Below, one piece after another: positions 51,080 through 58,931 of a stretch of 64,000 bases of DNA. The notes beneath the pieces were generated by a model that worked only from the letters and a program-made list of their open reading frames with translations, ran no database searches and was not told the DNA's origin. The stretch spans positions 7,570,501 to 7,634,500 of the forward strand of contig NZ_JAPEMI010000001.1 of NCBI RefSeq assembly GCF_026342835.1, given 5' to 3'. A program made the translations under genes and the position numbers. This DNA comes from Streptomyces sp. NBC_00154 (lineage in GTDB: Bacteria > Actinomycetota > Actinomycetes > Streptomycetales > Streptomycetaceae). Each line of letters opens with the position of its first letter. Positions within the stretch are counted from its first letter, which is position 1.

Positions 51080-52294
51080 ATGATCCGTGCGTACAAGTTC
51101 CTCATGAGGCCCACCGTGGGCCAGGCCCAAGCCCTCGGCGAGATGCTGCGGGATCACTGCTCGCTCTACAACGGAGCCTTGCAGGAGCGCCGTGACGCCT
51201 ACCGGCACGTCTCGAAGACCTCGATCAAGTACGGGATGCAGTCCGCTCAGCTCAAGGACATTCGTACCTTCGATCCCGATCGTCAGGGCCGCTGGTCGTT
51301 CTCCAGTCAGCAGGCCACCCTGCGGCGTCTCGACAAGGCATTCCAGGCGTTCTTCCGGCGGATCAAGTCCGGTGACGCCCCCGGCCACCCGAGGTTCCGG
51401 GGCGCCAACTGGTTCGACACGGTTGAGTTTCCGAGGGACGGGGACGGCTGCTGTTGGGATTCCACTCCGCATGATCCGGTTACTCGCGTCCGGCTCCAGG
51501 GCGTCGGGCACGTCAAGGTCAACCAGCACCGAGCCGTGATCGGCAAGGTCAAGACGATCTCTGTGAAGCGTGAAGGCCGGAAGTGGTTCGTCGTGCTCAC
51601 CGCCGAGCAGGACCGGCCCGAGCCGCTTCCCGCGACCGGCAGCGTCGTCGGTATCGACTTGGGCATAGCCAACTTCCTCGCCGACTCGGGCGGCGGCTTC
51701 GTCCAGAATCCCCGCCACGGCCGGTGCGCTGCTGACAAGCTCGAAGCCGCCCAGCGGGCGCTGTGCCGGTTCCCTCGTGTCCGCCGGGACAAGCGCACGC
51801 GCAACCATCAGCGCGCGGTGGAGAAGGTCGCCGGCCTGCACGGCAAGGTGCGTCGCCAACGGCTCGACCACGCGCACAAGACCGCGCTCGGCCTGGTCCG
51901 GGCGCACGACTTCATCGCGCACGAAGACCTCAAGATCCGCAACATGAGCAAGACTCCCGCGCCGAAGCCGGACCCCGACCAGGCCGGCGTGTTCCTGTCC
52001 AACGGGGCCGCAGCCAAGGCCGGGCTGAACCGCTCGATAGCTGACGCCGGTTGGGGGGTGTTCCTGACGATCCTGACGAGCAAGGCTGAGAGTGCCGACC
52101 GGGAGGTGATCGCTGTGGACCCCCGCAACACCTCCAGGCGGTGCCCCGCATGCGGGCTCACCGCGAAGGAGAACCGGCCCACCCAGGAGAAGTTCCACTG
52201 CGTAGGCTGCGGCTACCTGGCGCACGCTGACACGGTGGGAGCCATCAACGTTCTACGGGCCGGGCTGGCCCGTCGCGAGGCCAAACCGGCTTAG
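51080..52294 (+). CDS. tnpB: TnpB, RNA-guided nuclease of IS605, copy 2
   Basis: 404 residues. N-terminal helix-turn-helix/OrfB_IS605 region MIRAYKFLMRPTVGQAQALG, then GMQSAQLKDIRTFDPDRQGR; RuvC D in VGIDLGIANFLADSGG, E in HEDLKIRNMSK, D in HADTVGAINVLRAGLARR; zinc ribbon CPACGLTAKENRP with CVGCGYLAH. All catalytic residues intact. TnpB uses an RNA from the element's right end to cut DNA at a site next to a short target-adjacent motif, which helps keep the element in place after excision. Confidence 0.93.
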   Translation: MIRAYKFLMRPTVGQAQALGEMLRDHCSLYNGALQERRDAYRHVSKTSIKYGMQSAQLKDIRTFDPDRQGRWSFSSQQATLRRLDKAFQAFFRRIKSGDAPGHPRFRGANWFDTVEFPRDGDGCCWDSTPHDPVTRVRLQGVGHVKVNQHRAVIGKVKTISVKREGRKWFVVLTAEQDRPEPLPATGSVVGIDLGIANFLADSGGGFVQNPRHGRCAADKLEAAQRALCRFPRVRRDKRTRNHQRAVEKVAGLHGKVRRQRLDHAHKTALGLVRAHDFIAHEDLKIRNMSKTPAPKPDPDQAGVFLSNGAAAKAGLNRSIADAGWGVFLTILTSKAESADREVIAVDPRNTSRRCPACGLTAKENRPTQEKFHCVGCGYLAHADTVGAINVLRAGLARREAKPA

Positions 52295-52330
52295 CGAGAA
52301 GCCCCGTCATTTATGGCGAGGAGGAGTCAC
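52160..52330 (+). ncRNA. Putative omega/re-RNA scaffold of tnpB copy 2
   Basis: As for copy 1: 3' end of tnpB plus right-end hairpin (CCCCGTCAT/ATGGCGAGG with G-T pairs) ending GAGGAGTCAC at 52330. The guide would begin at 52331 with TCGGAACAGCC, that is, in the intergenic DNA of the split oxidoreductase-sigJ unit. The 5' end is a guess. Confidence 0.35.
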
Positions 52331-52340
52331 TCGGAACAGC

Positions 52341-53531
52341 CTATGCGGCGACCGTCACACCGGCCCGGTCAGGCGCGGTGGCCAGACGGCGCTTGCGCTT
52401 CGGCATGCCGAAGGTCGGGTGGGCGATGCTCCACCCGGCCCCCTTGAGCACGCCCGACTTGAGCCGCGCGGCGGTCCGGCCGCCCAGATACCAGGACTTC
52501 GACCGGACGTCCCCGTCCACCATCTGGAAGATTGCGTCCCGCCGCCCGAGGCTGATGTGGTTGCCGTGGTACTTCAGGCCGGTGGTCGGGACCTTGCTGT
52601 TCGTCAGGCGCGCGATGATCGCGGCGGTCGCCTGCATGTTGGTGAAGCCGGCCGAGGCGCAGGACATCGGCAGCGGCCGGCCGTTCTCGCCGATCGCGTA
52701 GGCGCAGTCACCGGCGGCGTAGACGTCCGGGTGCGAGACCGAGCGCATGGTGCGGTCGACGACGATCTGGCCGGTCTCGGCGACCTCCAGGCCGCTGGCG
52801 GCCGCGATGGGGTGCACGGCGAACCCGGCCGACCACACGGTCACGTCGGCCGGGATGGACGCACCGTCGGCGGCGATCGCCCGTGTCGGCTCGACGGCTT
52901 CGATGCCGGTGTGCTCGTGGACGGTGATGCCGAGCCGGTCGAAGGCCTGGCGCAGGTGATGGCGGGCCTTCGGGGAGAGCCAGGCGCCCAGCTCGCCGCG
53001 GGCGGCGAGCGCGACCGAGAGGTCGGGCCGGGACTCGGCGAACTCGGTGGCGGTCTCGATGCCGGTCAACCCCTCACCGACGACCAGCACGGTGCCGCCC
53101 TCGCCCAGGCCCGCCAGGCGCTCGCGCAGACGCAGCGCCGAGGACCGGCCGGTCACATCGAAGGCGTACTCGGCCACGCCGGGAACGCCATGGTGGGCTA
53201 CGGAGCTGCCGAGCGCGTAGAGAAGCGTGTCGTACGCGAGTTCGCCGTCGCCGTCCTCGCCGGTCACGGCGACGGTCCTGCGCTCGGGGTCGACGCCGGT
53301 GACGCGCGCCAGGCGCAGCCGCACCCCGGTGCCCGCGAATACGTCGGCGAGCTTGCGGAACGCGAGGTCCTGGCCGATCGCGAGCTGGTGGAGCCGCATC
53401 CGCTCAACGAAGTCGGGCACGGCGTTGACGACGGTGATCTCGGTGTCGGCGGGGGAGAGCCGGCGGGCCAGGTTTCCGGCGGCGAAGGCCCCGGCGTATC
53501 CGGCGCCAAGTACGACGATGCGGTGCTTCAT
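52341..53531 (-). CDS. FAD/NAD(P)-dependent oxidoreductase (NDH-2-like)
   Basis: 396 residues from ATG 53531 (AGGAGCAACGCC upstream). FAD site VVLGAGYAGAFAAGNL, second nucleotide site VLVVGEGLTGIETATEF, and the C-terminal FAD motif VYAAGDCAYAIG. This matches the NADH-dehydrogenase-type oxidoreductases often encoded next to ECF41 sigma genes in Streptomyces. A TGTCAGC-16-CGTT promoter motif lies just upstream. The sigJ gene follows in the same direction after the IS605 element inserted 10 bp past the stop. Apart from losing the link to sigJ, it looks intact. Confidence 0.9.
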   Translation of the reverse strand: MKHRIVVLGAGYAGAFAAGNLARRLSPADTEITVVNAVPDFVERMRLHQLAIGQDLAFRKLADVFAGTGVRLRLARVTGVDPERRTVAVTGEDGDGELAYDTLLYALGSSVAHHGVPGVAEYAFDVTGRSSALRLRERLAGLGEGGTVLVVGEGLTGIETATEFAESRPDLSVALAARGELGAWLSPKARHHLRQAFDRLGITVHEHTGIEAVEPTRAIAADGASIPADVTVWSAGFAVHPIAAASGLEVAETGQIVVDRTMRSVSHPDVYAAGDCAYAIGENGRPLPMSCASAGFTNMQATAAIIARLTNSKVPTTGLKYHGNHISLGRRDAIFQMVDGDVRSKSWYLGGRTAARLKSGVLKGAGWSIAHPTFGMPKRKRRLATAPDRAGVTVAA

Positions 53532-53564
53532 GGCGTTGCTCCTGTCTCGTTCGCGTGCCCTTTG

Positions 53565-53591
53565 AACGAGACGGCGCCCCGATTGCTGACA
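53565..53591 (-). promoter_or_regulatory. Candidate ECF41-type promoter
   Basis: On the minus strand: TGTCAGC (53591-53585), 16 bp, CGTT (53568-53565), 33 bp before the oxidoreductase start codon. From memory the ECF41 consensus is TGTCACA-16-CGTC or CGTT, so it matches in all but two of 11 positions. Such sigma factors usually drive their own operon. Spacing was counted by hand. Confidence 0.55.
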
Positions 53592-53639
53592 GGAGCCTGG
53601 TGTGACGCGGGTCACCGAACTAAGAGGGGCGGCTGAGCC

Positions 53640-53934
53640 TCCGACAGACGCCGGCGCCGTCGTGGCGGTGGTGGCCGCGACGACGGATGTGCGCGGGCGA
53701 TCGGCTTCTCGTCGTTCGGGGTGCTCGTGTACTACACCGTCGCCATCGTCTCTGCCTGGACCCTGGCCTCGGAAGAAGGCCGCCCCGCACGGGTCATTCC
53801 CGGTCCTTGGGCTGGCCGGCTGCCTGATCCTGGCTTTCGTCCTGCCCGTCTCCTCGGTGATCTCCGGGGCCGCGGTGCCGGCGCTTGGTGCTGTCGCCTA
53901 CGGCATAGGGCGCGGTCTCGCGGCCCGCGCCTGA
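53640..53934 (+). pseudogene. APC-family permease, C-terminal fragment
   Basis: Pieces GAIGFSSFGVLVYYTVAIVS (two frames) and SAWTLASEEGRPARVIP, then VLGLAGCLILAFVLPVSSVI and GAVAYGIGRGLAARA before a stop. This is the last three or four spans of amino-acid/polyamine permeases of Streptomyces. Two frameshifts, no N-terminus. Confidence 0.65.
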
Positions 53935-53963
53935 CCGTGTCCGGCCGCGCTCGTATTCGCTGC

Positions 53964-53995
53964 GGTCAGCCGGTCAGCCGGTCAGCCGGTCAGCA
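53964..53995. repeat. Tandem 8-bp repeat over the DUF6223 stop
   Basis: Four units GGTCAGCC (the last GGTCAGCA) in direct tandem. It covers the stop codon of the DUF6223 gene (53982-53984, minus), so slippage could alter only the last residues. A simple repeat of a kind that varies between strains. Confidence 0.7.
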
Positions 53996-54341
53996 CGGTG
54001 CGGCGGGAGCGGGTCAGCACCCGGCGGCCGAGAACGATGGCGATCAGTCCCAACGGGACGGCCGCAATGGCTCCGACGAGGCCGTTGCCGGTGCCGGGAC
54101 CGCCGCTGGAGGTGGCCAGGTGCAGCACCGCGAGGACCGTGCCTGCCAGCCCCGCCGCCATGGCCGACATGGCGCCGGTGCGCGCGTTGCCGGTGCTGAT
54201 CCGGCCGGCGGCGCGGGCCAGGGCCAGCCAGCCGATGGCCACGCCGACCAGCCCTACCCCGAGGGCCAGGTTGGCGCCGGTCCGCCCGTCGCCGATGACT
54301 CCGCCCTCGGCAGCCGCCATCAAAACGTCTGATGCGTTCAT
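53982..54341 (-). CDS. DUF6223-family membrane protein
   Basis: 119 residues from ATG 54341 (AGGAGAGAGGC upstream). Three hydrophobic segments with glycine-rich helices: RTGANLALGVGLVGVAIGWL, AMSAMAAGLAGTVLAVLHLA, GLVGAIAAVPLGLIAIVLGR, with RISTGNARTGA and PGTGNGLVGA as internal repeats. This matches the DUF6223 family as I recall it from Streptomyces. Function unknown. Divergent from the two-component genes that start at 54572. Confidence 0.75.
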   Translation of the reverse strand: MNASDVLMAAAEGGVIGDGRTGANLALGVGLVGVAIGWLALARAAGRISTGNARTGAMSAMAAGLAGTVLAVLHLATSSGGPGTGNGLVGAIAAVPLGLIAIVLGRRVLTRSRRTVLTG

Positions 54342-54571
54342 GCCTCTCTCCTTCTTCTCGCAGGACAATCCCAGGGTTTCGCTGTGACTTGAGCATGTCC
54401 GCAGACCGCACCGCCGGTCGTCCCGTAGACGCAGTCACTTTGCGCTGCCGCCGATGCCGCAGACGCCTGCTGCGGATGCGGCAGAAGCCGCCCGGATACT
54501 GCGGGCGCGGTAGCCGGCCGCTCGTCCACGAGCGGGACTTGCCCGCAGCGACACCCGGTTAAGGTGCGCGC

Positions 54572-55699
54572 ATGGACAAAGGACGGTTCGGCGTCCCGGC
54601 CGGTGTCAGAGACTGGGCGATCGCCCTCGGTGTGGCGGCCCTGCTGCTGGGCACCGGGCTGTCGAAAGAGCGCCCCGGCACGGACCCCGACATGCTCGGC
54701 TACGCGCTGCTGGCAGCCGGCGGCCTCGCGCTGGCCGCGCGTCGCCGCGCTCCGCTGACCGTCCTGGCCGTCACCGGGCTGTGTGCGGTGGGGTATCAGG
54801 CGGTGGGTTTCGACGTGCTCGCCGTCTCGTACCTGGTTGCGGTGTACGGCGCGGTGCGGGCCGGGCACCGGGCCGTCACGGTGGCGGCGTCCGTGACCAT
54901 GCTGGTCGTTCTTCTCCTCACTGCCCTGGTCTTCCACGATGGGCCTGCGGGCGAGGCGTTGGCGCAGGCCCGACACGTCCTGGAGGTTGCCTGGTTGATC
55001 GCCGCGTTTGCCGCGGGGGAGGCGCTGCGGCAGGCCGAGCAACGGGCGGACGAAGCCGAGCGCACCCGGGAGGAGACCGCGCGGCGCCGTGCGGATGAGG
55101 AGCGGCTGCACATCGCGCGGGAGCTGCATGATTCGCTCACCCACCAGATCTCGATCATCAAGGTGCAGTCTGAAGTCGCCGTCCACGTGGCCCGCAGGCG
55201 GGGCGAACAGGTACCCGAGGCCCTGCTGGCGATCCAGGAGGCCGGACGTGAGGCGACCCGGGAGCTGCGCGCCACTCTGGAGGCGCTGCGCGATGACGAC
55301 ACCACCCCGCCCCGCGGGCTCGACCACATTCCGGAGCTGGTGGAGCAGGCAAACAGGGCGGGCCTTGAAGCCACGCTGACGATCGAGGGAGAGCGCACCG
55401 ACGTGCCGGCCGCGGTGGGCCGGACCGCCTACCGGATCGTTCAGGAGGCGCTGACCAACATCGCCCGGCATGCCTGTGCCCCGACCGCGTCGGTCCGCAT
55501 CGACTACCGGGCCGACTCACTCGCCATCCAGATCGATGACGACGGCAAGGCCACGCCGGATACGGTGCCGAGGCCCGGCCTGGGGCTGCTCGGCATGCGC
55601 GAACGCGTCACCGCCCTCGGCGGCCGGCTGCGCGCGCAGCCGCGCAGCGAGCGCGGCTTCACCGTCCAGGCCGAACTCCCCGTGGAGCGAGCGTCGTGA
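54572..55699 (+). CDS. Sensor histidine kinase (NarL type, HisKA_3)
   Basis: 375 residues. N-terminal half with four to five membrane spans (DWAIALGVAALLLGTGLS, DMLGYALLAAGGLALAAR, VTMLVVLLLTALVFH), a linker helix, then the HisKA_3 box RLHIARELHDSLTHQISI with phospho-accepting H, and ATPase boxes N (RIVQEALTNIARHA) and G (GLGLLGMRERV). It phosphorylates the response regulator whose start overlaps its stop by 4 bp. The signal is unknown and the sensor is membrane-embedded. Complete. Confidence 0.93.
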   Translation: MDKGRFGVPAGVRDWAIALGVAALLLGTGLSKERPGTDPDMLGYALLAAGGLALAARRRAPLTVLAVTGLCAVGYQAVGFDVLAVSYLVAVYGAVRAGHRAVTVAASVTMLVVLLLTALVFHDGPAGEALAQARHVLEVAWLIAAFAAGEALRQAEQRADEAERTREETARRRADEERLHIARELHDSLTHQISIIKVQSEVAVHVARRRGEQVPEALLAIQEAGREATRELRATLEALRDDDTTPPRGLDHIPELVEQANRAGLEATLTIEGERTDVPAAVGRTAYRIVQEALTNIARHACAPTASVRIDYRADSLAIQIDDDGKATPDTVPRPGLGLLGMRERVTALGGRLRAQPRSERGFTVQAELPVERAS

Positions 55700-56352
55700 T
55701 CCGTGTCCTGCTCGTCGACGACCAGCCGCTCATTCGCAGCGGATTCCGTGCACTCCTCGACCTTGAAGACGACATCGAGGTGGTGGCCGAGGCAGCCGAC
55801 GGCGAGCAGGGCCTGGCGCTGACCAAGCAGCACCTGCCCGATGTTGTGCTGATCGACATCCAGATGCCGGTCGTCGACGGCATCGAGACCACGCGGCGCA
55901 TCGCCGCGGACCCGGCGCTTGCCCCGGTGCACGTCGTCATCCTCACCAACTACGGCATGGACGAGTACGTCCTGGACGCGCTGCGCGCCGGCGCCGCCGG
56001 TTTCCTCGTCAAGGACATCGTGCCGGACGACTTTGTGCACGCTGTGCGTGTCGCCGCCCGCGGTGACGCGCTGCTCGCGCCGTCCATCACCCGCAAGCTG
56101 ATCAACCAGTACGTCACCCAGCCGCTCGTCGCCGACACCGGACTGGACGAGCTGACCAGCCGCGAACGCGAGGCCGTCACCTTGGTCGCGCAGGGTCTGT
56201 CCAACGACCAGATCGCCGCCCGCATGGTGATCAGTCCAGTGACCGCGAAGACCCACATCAACCGGGCCATGACCAAACTCCACGCCCGCGACCGCGCCCA
56301 ACTCGTGGTACTCGCCTACGAATCCGGCCTGGTGACTCCGCGCAACTCCTGA
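55696..56352 (+). CDS. Response regulator (NarL/LuxR type)
   Basis: 218 residues, GTG start overlapping the kinase stop (GTGA). Receiver: VLLVDDQPLIRSGF (acidic pair), phospho-D in VVLIDIQMPV near 53, T in VILTNYG, K in FLVKDIVPDD. Output: LuxR helix-turn-helix LTSREREAVTLVAQGLSNDQ, then MVISPVTAKTHINRAMTK. Kinase and regulator form a complete two-gene system. A tnpB element begins about 10 bp after the stop and did not damage the gene. Confidence 0.94.
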   Translation: MIRVLLVDDQPLIRSGFRALLDLEDDIEVVAEAADGEQGLALTKQHLPDVVLIDIQMPVVDGIETTRRIAADPALAPVHVVILTNYGMDEYVLDALRAGAAGFLVKDIVPDDFVHAVRVAARGDALLAPSITRKLINQYVTQPLVADTGLDELTSREREAVTLVAQGLSNDQIAARMVISPVTAKTHINRAMTKLHARDRAQLVVLAYESGLVTPRNS

Positions 56353-56503
56353 CATCCATCCCTGATCTTCGCGGGGAATCCCGGCCTTCAGGCCGGGCGG
56401 GAATGCGATCCCTGGCCCGGAGGCGTGGAGCGCCGGAGTTCTCTGCGTTGTCAGTGGCGCCAGCTATGTTGACCGGACTGACCCAAAAGGGGGGGTGGGC
56501 TGG

Positions 56504-57718
56504 ATGATTCGTGCGTACAAGTTCCTGATGCGGCCCACCACGGGCCAGCAGATCGCGCTTGGCGAGATGCTGCGGGATCACTGCTCGCTCTACAACGGGG
56601 CGTTACAGGAGCGACGGGATGCCTACCGGCATGTATCGAGGACCACCGTCCGGTACGGGATGCAGTCCGGGCAGTTGAAGGACATTAGGGCGTTCGATCC
56701 TGAGCGTCAGGGGCGCTGGTCGTTCTCCTCGCAGCAGGCGACGCTGCGCCGGCTGGACAAAGCGTTCGCCGCGTTCTTCCGCCGGATCAAGTCCGGTCAG
56801 ACGCCCGGCTGTCCGCGCTTTCGTTCGGTGAGCTGGTTCGGCATGGTGGAGTTCCCGAAGGACGGGGACGGCTGTCGGTGGGACTCCACCCCGCACGACC
56901 CTGTCACCCGCGTGCGGCTGCAAGGGGTCGGGCATGTCAGGGTTAACCAGCACCGTGCGGTGGTCGGCAGGGTCAAGACCGTCTCGGTCAAGCGTGAGGG
57001 CCGCAAGTGGTTCGTCGTGCTGACCGCCGAACAGGAGCAGGCCGAACCGCTCCCGACGACCGGCAGCGTGGTCGGTATCGACCTGGGCATAGCCAACTTC
57101 CTTGCCGACTCGGGCGGCGAGTTCGTCTCCAACCCGCGCCACGGCCACCGCGCTGCTGCGAAACTCGAAGCCGCACAGCAGGCCCTGTCCAGGTTCCCGC
57201 GCCGCAAGGCCAAGGACCGCACCAGGAACCACCAGCGCGCAGTGGACCAGGTCGCCCGGTTGCACGGCAAGGTCCGTCGCCAGCGGCTCGACCACGCGCA
57301 CAAGACCGCGCTCGACCTGGTCCGGGCGCACGATGTCATCGCGCACGAAGACCTCGAGATCCGCAACATGAGCAGGGCCCCCGCACCGAAGCCCGACCCC
57401 GAGCAGGCGGGCGCATTCCTGCCCAATGGGGCAGCGGCGAAGGCTGGACTCAACCGCAGCATTGCCGACGCCGGATGGGGGGTGTTCCTGACGATCCTGT
57501 ACGCCAAGGCTGAAAGCGCCGGACGGGAAGTGATCGCCGTGGACCCCCGCAACACCTCCCGGACCTGCCCCGAATGCGGGCACGTCTCCAAGGAGAACCG
57601 GCCCACACAGGAGACCTTCCTCTGCCAGTCGTGCGGACACACGGCGCACGCCGACACAGTGGGAGCACTCAATGTTCTACGGGCCGGGCTGGTCCGTCGC
57701 AACGCCCACACGGCATAG
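56504..57718 (+). CDS. tnpB: TnpB, RNA-guided nuclease of IS605, copy 3
   Basis: 404 residues, same plan as copy 2: MIRAYKFLMRPTTGQQIALG at the start; RuvC D in VGIDLGIANFLADSGG, E in HEDLEIRNMSR, D in HADTVGALNVLRAGLVRR; zinc ribbon CPECGHVSKENRP with CQSCGHTAH. Complete and with all catalytic residues. No tnpA in the element, so the element needs one in trans to move; the nuclease itself may still be active with its right-end RNA. Confidence 0.92.
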   Translation: MIRAYKFLMRPTTGQQIALGEMLRDHCSLYNGALQERRDAYRHVSRTTVRYGMQSGQLKDIRAFDPERQGRWSFSSQQATLRRLDKAFAAFFRRIKSGQTPGCPRFRSVSWFGMVEFPKDGDGCRWDSTPHDPVTRVRLQGVGHVRVNQHRAVVGRVKTVSVKREGRKWFVVLTAEQEQAEPLPTTGSVVGIDLGIANFLADSGGEFVSNPRHGHRAAAKLEAAQQALSRFPRRKAKDRTRNHQRAVDQVARLHGKVRRQRLDHAHKTALDLVRAHDVIAHEDLEIRNMSRAPAPKPDPEQAGAFLPNGAAAKAGLNRSIADAGWGVFLTILYAKAESAGREVIAVDPRNTSRTCPECGHVSKENRPTQETFLCQSCGHTAHADTVGALNVLRAGLVRRNAHTA

Positions 57719-57755
57719 CGAGAAGCCCCGTCCCTTCAGGGCGGGGAGGAGCCAC
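57590..57755 (+). ncRNA. Putative omega/re-RNA scaffold of tnpB copy 3
   Basis: Right-end hairpin CCCCGTCCC-TTCA-GGGCGGGG followed by GAGGAGCCAC. Compared with copy 1 the loop TTCA is kept while several stem bases changed on both sides, as expected for a selected RNA stem. The guide would begin at 57756 (CGGCGTACCAAC). The 5' end is a guess. Confidence 0.35.
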
Positions 57756-57782
57756 CGGCGTACCAACGGCTGTGGAGGCGCC

Positions 57783-58418
57783 TCAGCGCAGCGTCGCGTA
57801 CACGATGAGGTTGTCCACCGGGTGGCCCTGGGCGTCGAATGCGCCGTCGCATGTGATGAGGCGGAGGACGCGGTCGTCGGTCGCGCCGTACACCTTCTTC
57901 GTGGGGAACGCCTTCTTGCTCACGGATTCCGTGCCGGTGACGGTGAAGTGGGCCACCTGACCTCGCTCGTTGCGGATGACGATGTCCGCGCCCTTGCCGA
58001 TCTTCTTCAGATCGTGGAAGACGGCCCTGCCGAATCGGGTGTCGTTGTGCCCGATGACCACGGCTGCTCCGCGCTCGCCGGGGATCGCGCCTCCCGTGTA
58101 CCAGCCTGCTGTCATGCCCTTCTCCGCCGGTGGGACTTCTACGGTGCCGTCCGTGTTGAGGCCGAGTCGCATCAGGGAACTCGTCACGCCGATCGAGGGG
58201 ATGGCCACTTGGGTGGGAGCCGCGGGTTGTTCGGCCCTGGGGGTGACGGAGAAGCCGGACGGCGGCGTGGTGGCGGAGCGGTGCGAGGGGGCGTGGGCTG
58301 GTTCCTCCGCGGCGTGGGTCATGCAGCCGGTGAGTGGTGCGAGAGCGAGGACGAGGGCAAGGCAGACGTGCGTCGGGTGTGCGGCGGATCGCCGCAGCCG
58401 GTGGTGCGTACGGGGCAT
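57783..58418 (-). CDS. Class F sortase
   Basis: 211 residues. N-terminal signal (VCLALVLALAPLTGC, which also satisfies a lipobox LTGC) and sortase barrel: VAIPSIGVTSSLMRLGL, catalytic H in VVIGHNDTRFG near 122, C in LRLITCDG near 190. Sortases cut a sorting signal and attach the protein to a cell-wall or other amine. An Arg is expected 9-12 residues after the Cys; here the only Arg after it is the last residue (YATLR). The gene upstream on the same strand is a probable substrate. The tnpB element ends 27 bp downstream of its stop. Confidence 0.85.
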   Translation of the reverse strand: MPRTHHRLRRSAAHPTHVCLALVLALAPLTGCMTHAAEEPAHAPSHRSATTPPSGFSVTPRAEQPAAPTQVAIPSIGVTSSLMRLGLNTDGTVEVPPAEKGMTAGWYTGGAIPGERGAAVVIGHNDTRFGRAVFHDLKKIGKGADIVIRNERGQVAHFTVTGTESVSKKAFPTKKVYGATDDRVLRLITCDGAFDAQGHPVDNLIVYATLR

Positions 58419-58493
58419 GTGGGTTCCAGTGCGGAGAGGAGGTGCGGGAACAGGCAGTGGCGCCGCCCCTCAGGGTGGCGCCACTGCTGGTGG

Positions 58494-58931
58494 TCAGCCG
58501 TTGCGGTGCGCGGCCGCGCGGCGGCGCAGTACGAGGGTGCCCGCGCCCGCCAGGACGAACGCGGCAGCGGCCGAGCCCGCGAGGGCAGTGGTGTTGTCGC
58601 TCGTCGTTCCCAACGGGCGCTCGCCCGCGGCCACTCCGCCACGGGGCTCGGCGGAGTCGCGCTTCGAGGGACGGGCCGGGACCGCACTGGGCCGGTCGCC
58701 CGCGGCCACGCCGCCACGGGGCGCCGCCGACGGCGCCTCGCCCCGGGTGGGCTTGCCCGCATCGGTTCCCCTGGCGGGCGCCGGGGTCCGCTCGGTGGCG
58801 GCCACCGAAGGCTTGGGCTTTGCGTCGGAGGCGACCGATGCGACGGCCGTGGCCGACGGGACGAGTACCGCGCCCGCCGCGACAGCGGTCAGGACGGCGG
58901 TGCGCAAGGACATTCGGGGACGGTGGGACAT
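58494..58931 (-). CDS. Secreted cell-surface protein next to the sortase
   Basis: 145 residues. Signal peptide (MSLRTAVLTAVAAGAVLVPS, cleavage near AVASV), a Pro/Ala/Arg-rich low-complexity middle with two copies of PRGGVAAGxRP, then a hydrophobic span (ALAGSAAAAFVLAGAGTLVL) and a basic tail RRRAAAHRNG. The layout is a sortase-anchored protein but no LPxTG-type motif is present; PLGTTS precedes the span. It is 75 bp upstream of the sortase gene on the same strand, and the two probably form an operon. Confidence 0.7.
   Translation of the reverse strand: MSHRPRMSLRTAVLTAVAAGAVLVPSATAVASVASDAKPKPSVAATERTPAPARGTDAGKPTRGEAPSAAPRGGVAAGDRPSAVPARPSKRDSAEPRGGVAAGERPLGTTSDNTTALAGSAAAAFVLAGAGTLVLRRRAAAHRNG

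Larger units (their letters stand above)
50490..52330. mobile_element. IS200/IS605-family element with tnpA and tnpB, copy 2
   Basis: About 1.84 kb. Left end TGATCTTCGCAGGGAATC with hairpin CCCGGCC-TTCC-GGCCGGG, right end hairpin CCCCGTCAT-TT-ATGGCGAGG and GAGGAGTCAC to 52330. Contains divergent tnpA (minus) and tnpB (plus), both complete. It splits an oxidoreductase-sigJ unit. The upstream flank is CCATCC, as in copies 1 and 3. As the only copy with a transposase it is the likely source of movement for all three. Confidence 0.9.
56362..57755 (+). mobile_element. IS605-type tnpB-only element, copy 3
   Basis: About 1.39 kb. Left end TGATCTTCGCGGGGAATC with CCCGGCC-TTCA-GGCCGGG, right end CCCCGTCCC-TTCA-GGGCGGGG and GAGGAGCCAC to 57755. 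The left region up to tnpB is nearly the same as in copy 1, so both belong to the same tnpA-less lineage. Flanked on the left by CCATCC. It landed between the response regulator and the sortase genes without breaking either. Confidence 0.88.

Noticed and set aside
50591..52225. A 544-residue minus-strand frame joining tnpA to the antisense of tnpB
   Set aside because: Only the last 142 residues are TnpA; the rest is antisense of tnpB. The real gene starts at 51019 or 51037.
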